Under the pieces are notes generated by a model, which was not told the DNA's origin, did no database searches, and saw only the letters and a list, made by a program, of their open reading frames with translations. The position numbers were made by a program, and so were the translations under genes. Source: Pseudomonas fluorescens (lineage in GTDB: Bacteria > Pseudomonadota > Gammaproteobacteria > Pseudomonadales > Pseudomonadaceae). Taken from it: a stretch of 64,000 nt of DNA. The stretch covers positions 2,294,001 through 2,358,000 of the forward strand of contig LR782234.1 in NCBI GenBank assembly GCA_902825215.1. Reading direction: 5' to 3'. Of this stretch, positions 59,478 through 64,000 are shown one piece after another; position 1 is the stretch's first letter, and every line of letters starts with the position of its first letter.

Positions 59478-60524
59478 TTACTTGCGCGCCTCCAGAATCA
59501 GGTTGAACGGTGTCTGGCTGGCACGGCGGAAGTGCTTGAACCCGGCTTCCGTGAAGACCTTGCGCAAGCGCATTTCCCCCGCCTGAGCACCGAGGCCCAG
59601 GCCGACCTCCTGCGACAGCGAGTTCGGCGTGCAGATAAAGGTCGACGCTGCATAAAACAGCCGCCCGACCGGATTGATATTGTCGTCCAGCGTGTCGTTG
59701 GCGAACGGCTCGACGAGTAGCACCGTGCCGTCATCCTTCAGCGCCGAATAAGCGTGACGCGCGGCGCCGACCGGGTCGCCCATGTCATGCAGGCAGTCGA
59801 AATAGCAGATCAGGTCGTAGTCATCGCCGGGGTAGCCTTTGGCCGAACCCTGAAAGAACTTCGCCCGGCTGCTCACACCGCCTTCCTCGGCGCGCTGGGT
59901 GGCGACGCTGATTGACGGTGCGTGATAGTCGTAGCCGACGAAACGCGAGTTGGGAAACGCCTGCGCCATGATCACCGTCGAGGCGCCGTGGCCGCAGCCG
60001 ATGTCGGCGACTTTCGCGCCTTCTTCCAGTTTCGCCACCACACCGTCCAGTGCCGGCAACCATTCGGCGATCAGATGACCCTTGTAGCCCGGGCGAAAGA
60101 AACGTTCGGTGCCGCTGAACATGCACGGATGGTGATCGCCCCAGGGCAGGGCGCCATTGCCGCGCATGGCTTTGACCAGTTTGTCCTTGTCATGGAAAAA
60201 CGACGCCACCACGCCAAGCCCGCCAGCCACGTAGACCGGTGAGTCCTCGATGGCCAGGGCCAGCGCCTGTTCTTCCGGCAGACGGAACTGCCCGTCCTCA
60301 TGCTCCATGTAGCCGGACGCCGCGTGTGCGCTGAGCCATTCGCGCACCAGCCGTGGATTGCAGGTGGTTTTTGCGGCAAGGGCATCGGCACTGATCGGCT
60401 GACTGTCGGCCATCGCCCGGTACAGGCCGAGTTCTTCGCCGACGATGACATTGGCCAGCATCGCCGCGCCGCCCATGTCGTTGACCAGTTTGCCCATGAA
60501 TTGGTTGAGCTTCGCCTCGTCCAT
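59478..60524 (-). CDS. SAM-dependent methyltransferase with winged-helix N-terminus
   Basis: 348 residues from ATG 60524 (MDEAKLNQFMGKLVNDMGGA); an adjacent ATG at 60527 is also served by the same AGGAG. N-terminal winged-helix dimerisation domain (about 20-100: LAAKTTCNPRLVREWLSAHA) and C-terminal Rossmann domain with motif I KVADIGCGHGASTVIMAQAF, DYDLICYFDCLHDMGDP and VLLVEPFANDTL. It looks like the small-molecule O-methyltransferase/rRNA-like group often annotated generally. Upstream there is an imperfect inverted repeat (60624-60644). Substrate unknown. Confidence 0.85.
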   Translation of the reverse strand: MDEAKLNQFMGKLVNDMGGAAMLANVIVGEELGLYRAMADSQPISADALAAKTTCNPRLVREWLSAHAASGYMEHEDGQFRLPEEQALALAIEDSPVYVAGGLGVVASFFHDKDKLVKAMRGNGALPWGDHHPCMFSGTERFFRPGYKGHLIAEWLPALDGVVAKLEEGAKVADIGCGHGASTVIMAQAFPNSRFVGYDYHAPSISVATQRAEEGGVSSRAKFFQGSAKGYPGDDYDLICYFDCLHDMGDPVGAARHAYSALKDDGTVLLVEPFANDTLDDNINPVGRLFYAASTFICTPNSLSQEVGLGLGAQAGEMRLRKVFTEAGFKHFRRASQTPFNLILEARK

Positions 60525-60623
60525 CATGTGTGCTCCTGAAACAGGATCACAGTCCGGCGGCGTCGAAGGTCGAGGCGTGCGCCACCGGGCGGTGGTCTTC
60601 TTGGTTTGCGCGGTGCACCCTAC

Positions 60624-60644
60624 TGTGTGCACCGCGAGTACACA
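60624..60644. promoter_or_regulatory. Imperfect inverted repeat upstream of the methyltransferase
   Basis: TGTGTGCACCGCGAGTACACA: TGTGT and ACACA arms with a partly symmetrical centre, 100-120 bp before the start codon. Possible repressor site. Confidence 0.3.
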
Positions 60645-60682
60645 CTGAGTCTAGTCTTTTCAATGCTACCGGGTAGTTCATC

Positions 60683-61537
60683 TCAGGATTTTTTTATGCC
60701 TGTCTGGTTAGAACCTAAAGCCGGGGCCGCATAACTAACTACCCCATTGCTGACTTCCACTTTTCGCGGATGAGAGGACAGTATTTCCGCTGAGAATTCG
60801 AACGAAGCTTCGAACTCGGTTTCGGAAGCATCCGCTGTGAGCACAAGTTGCCCACTCAGAGCGACGTAAATCCCCTCGTCGTTTATATATCCTGCATGGA
60901 CTTCGCCGTCTCGGACTATTTCATAAGTGCCTTTTTTGGCCCCCTCTGGAACAAATAGGGTTAAGCGGTGGATTCTTGCAGGCAGTGGTTCCCAGACTCT
61001 TTGATAACCGACAACTGCAAGTTCGCGATTTTGTTGGTTGATGCTCACTTCCATGTAATCGGCTTCGAAACGACTCACATTTGTTCCTTCCAGATCAGCG
61101 GTGAATCGCCCATTGGAAAGCGTGGTTGTGTCCAGGATGCCAATCAGGTCGAATGTTCCATTCGTCACGTTGTATATCAGGTTGCCCATAACGCTTTTGA
61201 AGTGAAATGTGCCCTTGATTCTCTGTTGACTTACAAAGTATTCAACGATCAGTGTCCCTTCGTTTGAAAGAATCGCGGCATTGTTTGCTTCGAAAATCGC
61301 TACTGCACGTGGACCTCCGCCGCTGGAACCCAAATCAAATACAGTAGTGCCTTCTGCGAGGCTTAACGGAACATGAAAATCGATATGACGGTGTCCGCTT
61401 TCAGTTCTATGCGTGGCACCAAGTACCCAACTTGAAGAGCCTTTTTTGATGGCGAATCCGGAGTTGGCGACGAACGTATCCTGATTTTCGACGCTGGCGG
61501 TCATTGATCCTTCTGTCATTGAAAGCATTCCTTTCAT
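60683..61537 (-). CDS. Unrecognised cytoplasmic-type beta-rich protein
   Basis: 284 residues from ATG 61537 (MKGMLSMTEGSMTASVENQD) with AAGGA nine bases upstream. No signal peptide, no membrane helix and no cysteine. The composition (many short beta-prone stretches such as TLIVEYFVSQQRIKGTFHF and GNLIYNVTNGTFDLIGILD) suggests a beta-sandwich protein. Base composition is visibly more AT-rich than neighbours, which hints at recent acquisition. It is divergent from the DUF692 gene across 284 bp. I do not recognise the family. Confidence 0.7.
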   Translation of the reverse strand: MKGMLSMTEGSMTASVENQDTFVANSGFAIKKGSSSWVLGATHRTESGHRHIDFHVPLSLAEGTTVFDLGSSGGGPRAVAIFEANNAAILSNEGTLIVEYFVSQQRIKGTFHFKSVMGNLIYNVTNGTFDLIGILDTTTLSNGRFTADLEGTNVSRFEADYMEVSINQQNRELAVVGYQRVWEPLPARIHRLTLFVPEGAKKGTYEIVRDGEVHAGYINDEGIYVALSGQLVLTADASETEFEASFEFSAEILSSHPRKVEVSNGVVSYAAPALGSNQTGIKKS

Positions 61538-61821
61538 AAGTACAATTCCTTTTTTATGTAACGCTGCCGGGATTGTCATGTTAAAGGGCGATGTGCTGTT
61601 CGGTAACTGTCAACAATGACAGGTATAAGAAAATTTTTTTTATTCCATCAGGCATATTTCGTCAGCGTCGCCCACGCGTTTTGTATCTCAGTGAGTACAT
61701 GGCGGCCATTGATACAAAACTTGCCTTTCAAGCTTGTCATCAAAACAGTTGTGACATATTTGACGAATATTTTTGCCTCCTGCTAGCGCATCGCTGTGAT
61801 GCTCAGAGGGAAGAGGAAGGC

Positions 61822-62661
61822 ATGGCCAGTACCGATTTATCTCTATCAACTCAAGTCGGCCTCGGCCTGCGCCGTGGCCTGCTCAATGATCTGCGAAACG
61901 CCCGCCCCGGCGATTTCGACTTTCTTGAGGTCGCGCCGGAAAACTGGATTGGCGTTGGCGGGGCGCATGGCGCGGCGCTGGGTGAACTGGCCGAGCGTTA
62001 TCCGTTGTCCTGCCACGGCTTGTCGCTGTCGCTTGGTGGCCCGGCGCCGCTGGATGTCGGTTTCCTGCAAGAGGTTCGGGTGTTTCTCGACCACTACAAC
62101 GTGCCGCTGTACAGCGAACATTTGAGCTACTGCAGCGATGACGGGCATTTGTATGATTTGCTGCCGCTGCCATTCACTGAAGAAGCGGTGTATCACGTCG
62201 CCGCGCGCATCCGTCAGGCTCAAAACATCCTCGGCCGGCGACTGGCGGTAGAAAACGTGTCGTATTACGCCGCACCGCGTCAGGACATGGACGAAGTGAC
62301 ATTCACCAACGCCGTGCTGCGCGAGGCCGATTGCGATCTGCTGCTGGACGTCAATAACGTCTACGTCAATTCGGTCAATCACGGCTTTGATCCGCAGACA
62401 TTTCTCGCGGGCATCGAACCGCAGCGGGTGGTGGGCATGCACGTCGCGGGGCATTTCGATGAGTCCGACACGCTGAAAATCGACACTCACGGGGCCTCGG
62501 TAAAATCCGTGGTGTGGGACTTGCTGGCGCAGGCCTACGCGCGGTTCGGTGCGCAGCCGACCTTGCTGGAGCGGGATTTCAACTTTCCGGCCTTTGCCGA
62601 ACTGGTCGGCGAACTGCAGACCATTCGCCACTTGCAAGCAGGAGGGCGACCTCGTGGATAA
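61822..62661 (+). CDS. DUF692 protein (MbnB/BufB-type multinuclear iron oxidase family)
   Basis: 279 residues from ATG 61822, preceded by AGGAAG; 77 upstream in-frame codons are rejected as leader. TIM-barrel family with conserved metal ligands: [70 protein letters not shown] and [11 protein letters not shown]. Relatives use two or three irons to modify cysteines in small peptides (methanobactin, bufferins, 3-thiaglutamate). A DUF2063 partner follows at once, but no DUF2282 or other precursor gene is seen upstream, so the substrate peptide is unknown. Confidence 0.88.
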   Translation: MASTDLSLSTQVGLGLRRGLLNDLRNARPGDFDFLEVAPENWIGVGGAHGAALGELAERYPLSCHGLSLSLGGPAPLDVGFLQEVRVFLDHYNVPLYSEHLSYCSDDGHLYDLLPLPFTEEAVYHVAARIRQAQNILGRRLAVENVSYYAAPRQDMDEVTFTNAVLREADCDLLLDVNNVYVNSVNHGFDPQTFLAGIEPQRVVGMHVAGHFDESDTLKIDTHGASVKSVVWDLLAQAYARFGAQPTLLERDFNFPAFAELVGELQTIRHLQAGGRPRG

Positions 62662-63403
62662 CCTGCAACAGCAACAACAGGCACTGACCCGCTACCTGCG
62701 TGATCCCGAGCAGCAGATGCCGCCCGCCGATATGAACGTAGCGCGGTTCGAGGTTTATCGTGATCTGGTGTTCAACAACGTTTCGCAGCTATTGAGCGGA
62801 ACCTTTCCGGTGCTGATCCGGATCATCGGTGAACCACGCTGGCGCTTGCTGGTGCGTGGCTTTTTGCGTGACTGGCGGGCGCAGACACCGAAATTCGGCG
62901 AGATCGCCGGGGAATTTATCGACTATCTGGCGGCGCAACCGCAGGTGTTGCAGGACGGGCAGTGGCCGGCGTTTTTATTGGAGCTGGCGCATTACGAATG
63001 GGTCGAGATGCTTCTGCAGCAGTCTGATGCACCCGCGTTGCCGCTGACGGATCCGGCCCTGTTGCTGCACCGTCCGCTGCTGGTTTCGGCATTGGCCTGG
63101 CCGCTGGCGTATGTCTGGCCGGTGCATGAACTTGACCCGAACAACCAGCCCGATTCGCCACCGGCGCAACCGACCCTGCTACTGGTGCGGCGCACTGAGG
63201 ATTTCAGCGTGAAGTTTTTCCTGCTGAGTCCGTTGGCTTTGCGTTTGTTGCAGCGTGTTGGCGAGTTTGCAGAGCTGACGGGGCGTGAGCATTTGCAGGA
63301 GCTTGCAGAGGAGGCAGGGCAAGCGGCCAGTGATGCGTTCGTCGACGAAGGCTTGGCGTTGCTGCAACAGCTGCATGCGGATCGGGTGGTGGGCATCACC
63401 TGA
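62654..63403 (+). CDS. DUF2063 protein, partner of the DUF692 enzyme (BufC/HvfC-like)
   Basis: 249 residues from GTG 62654, with GGAGG eight bases upstream, overlapping the DUF692 gene by 8 bp. N-terminal DUF2063 segment ([20 protein letters not shown], then [20 protein letters not shown]). Middle [11 protein letters not shown] and C-terminal [14 protein letters not shown] match HvfC/BufC proteins that present the precursor to the oxidase. Co-translation with DUF692 supports a complex. No DoxX-like or other pathway gene follows. Confidence 0.87.
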   Translation: MDNLQQQQQALTRYLRDPEQQMPPADMNVARFEVYRDLVFNNVSQLLSGTFPVLIRIIGEPRWRLLVRGFLRDWRAQTPKFGEIAGEFIDYLAAQPQVLQDGQWPAFLLELAHYEWVEMLLQQSDAPALPLTDPALLLHRPLLVSALAWPLAYVWPVHELDPNNQPDSPPAQPTLLLVRRTEDFSVKFFLLSPLALRLLQRVGEFAELTGREHLQELAEEAGQAASDAFVDEGLALLQQLHADRVVGIT

Positions 63404-63420
63404 ATGAAACACAAGTCATT

Positions 63421-63510
63421 GTAGGAGTGAGCCTGCTCGCGATAGCGGTCGGTCAGACATATTTGCATCGGCTGACACACCGCTATCGCGAGCAGGCTCA
63501 CTCGTACAAT
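63421..63510. repeat. REPIN (paired REP units)
   Basis: gtaggagtgagcctgctcgc at the left and gcgagcaggctcactcgtac at the right, between convergent genes. Confidence 0.9.
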
Positions 63511-63521
63511 TATGTGTGCGC

Positions 63522-64000
63522 TTATTGGTTGATGGGCAACTCCAGTTCCGCACACAGCCCGCCGCCCTCACGGTTGCTCAAGGTCAGCGTGCCGCCCAGC
63601 GCCATCGCCAGTTGCTGAGCGATGGCCAAACCCAGACCAGTCCCGCCGGTATCGCGATTACGCGAGTTCTCCACCCGGTAGAACGGCTGCAGCACCTGCG
63701 CCAGTTCGGCTTCGGCGATGCCCGGGCCGCGATCAAGCACGCTGATCGACAGACTGGCGCCATCCGCCGCGACGTGGACTTCAGCAGCGCCAGCGAACTT
63801 CAACGCATTGTCAGTAAGGTTCACCAGCACCCGGCGCAAGGCGTGCGGGCGGGTGTCGATGATCGCTGCGCTGTGGCCGACCAGTTGCACCTGCTTGCCC
63901 ATGTCCTGGTAGTCGAACACCAGGCTTTCGAGAAACGAATCCATGTTGGTGCGCCGGCTCTCTTCGGTCGAACCGTGGACGCTGCGCGCATAGGCCACAC
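63522..64000 (-). CDS. Sensor histidine kinase, C-terminal ATP-binding part (partial)
   Basis: The gene continues beyond the right edge; about 159 residues are visible. They form the HATPase_c domain: N-box VLVNLTDNALKFAG, G1 box LDRGPGIAEAELAQ, F-box-like FYRVENSRNRDTGG, and G2 box GTGLGLAIAQQLAMALGG. The upstream part of the visible sequence (RTNMDSFLESLVFDYQDMGK) is the end of the dimerisation helix pair, so the phosphorylated histidine lies outside. EnvZ/OmpR-like class kinase; its response regulator is presumably on the same side, outside the window. Confidence 0.88.
   Translation of the reverse strand, partial: VAYARSVHGSTEESRRTNMDSFLESLVFDYQDMGKQVQLVGHSAAIIDTRPHALRRVLVNLTDNALKFAGAAEVHVAADGASLSISVLDRGPGIAEAELAQVLQPFYRVENSRNRDTGGTGLGLAIAQQLAMALGGTLTLSNREGGGLCAELELPINQ

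Noticed and set aside
61591..61821. In-frame N-terminal extension of the DUF692 protein
   Set aside because: The family N-terminus begins near ATG 61822, which has its own good ribosome site; the extension was kept only as a finding to test as a separate peptide.

Overview
The window is a stretch of chromosome from a Pseudomonas of the fluorescens group. Evidence for this is the high GC content, REP/REPIN units of the 'gagcctgctcgcga' type, recognisable Pseudomonas gene sets (glcDEF, aruF/aruG, hglS, cobF, a dhcR-dhcAB-atoB-type locus) and strong GGAG-type ribosome binding sites. I see no tRNA, rRNA, IS element, prophage or CRISPR. Both window edges cut genes: a mechanosensitive channel at the left and a sensor histidine kinase at the right.

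Layout. 1-4862: MscS-type channel with a cyclic-nucleotide-binding tail, a secreted alpha/beta hydrolase with a divergent LysR regulator, REP elements with a decayed reading frame, and a SAM methyltransferase. 5473-23333: a 16-gene minus-strand operon, mostly joined by ATGA stop/start overlaps, encoding a complete Wzx/Wzy-type exopolysaccharide machine. It contains UDP-glucose dehydrogenase, UDP-glucuronate 4-epimerase, an initiating sugar-phosphate transferase, a degenerate tyrosine-kinase-like protein, Wza and Wzz/GumC-like proteins, three glycosyltransferases, Wzy, Wzx, a polysaccharide deacetylase, a glycoside-hydrolase-like secreted protein and three acyltransferase-like proteins. Its promoter region (23334-23722) carries a FleQ-box-like palindrome and two more inverted repeats, and is shared with a divergent membrane sulfatase/phosphoethanolamine-transferase-like gene. 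26211-30389: ABC ATPase, FtsX-type permease and AttH-like lipoprotein. 31143-33430: small proteins, a periplasmic protein with a duplicated domain, a candidate small RNA and a glycosyltransferase. 33674-38921: hglS (2-oxoadipate to D-2-hydroxyglutarate) and glycolate oxidase glcDEF. 39073-42726: alpha/beta hydrolase, Baeyer-Villiger-type monooxygenase and a MASE2-GGDEF diguanylate cyclase. 42939-44177: carboxypeptidase G2-like peptidase.

44395-52668 is a minus-strand catabolic cluster: RpiR regulator, cysteine hydrolase, glutamine synthetase-like ligase, N-formylglutamate amidohydrolase, APC permease, AruF and AruG paralogues, then an oxaloacetate decarboxylase-like protein. The gene set looks like an uncharacterised amine or amino-acid pathway using gamma-glutamyl and/or succinyl intermediates. 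53001-54328 holds a histidine-phosphatase-like gene and cobF. 54587-58333 is acetyl-CoA acetyltransferase and a two-subunit CoA-transferase with a divergent LysR regulator (ketone-body or dehydrocarnitine use). 58584-63403 has a sirtuin, a methyltransferase, an unrecognised protein, and a DUF692/DUF2063 pair (multinuclear iron oxidase family and its partner) without the usual small precursor gene.

The spaces between genes are unusually rich in dispersed repeats: REPIN pairs, a roughly 100-bp GTTCCCACGC palindromic element (three copies), and a roughly 450-580-bp composite element (three copies, one with a precise 124-bp deletion), one module of which also occurs alone. The strongest candidates for new biology are the exopolysaccharide operon with its apparently kinase-dead CpsD-like protein and FleQ-like site, the aruFG/glutamine synthetase cluster, the precursor-less DUF692 pair, and the candidate small RNA at 32445-32576.
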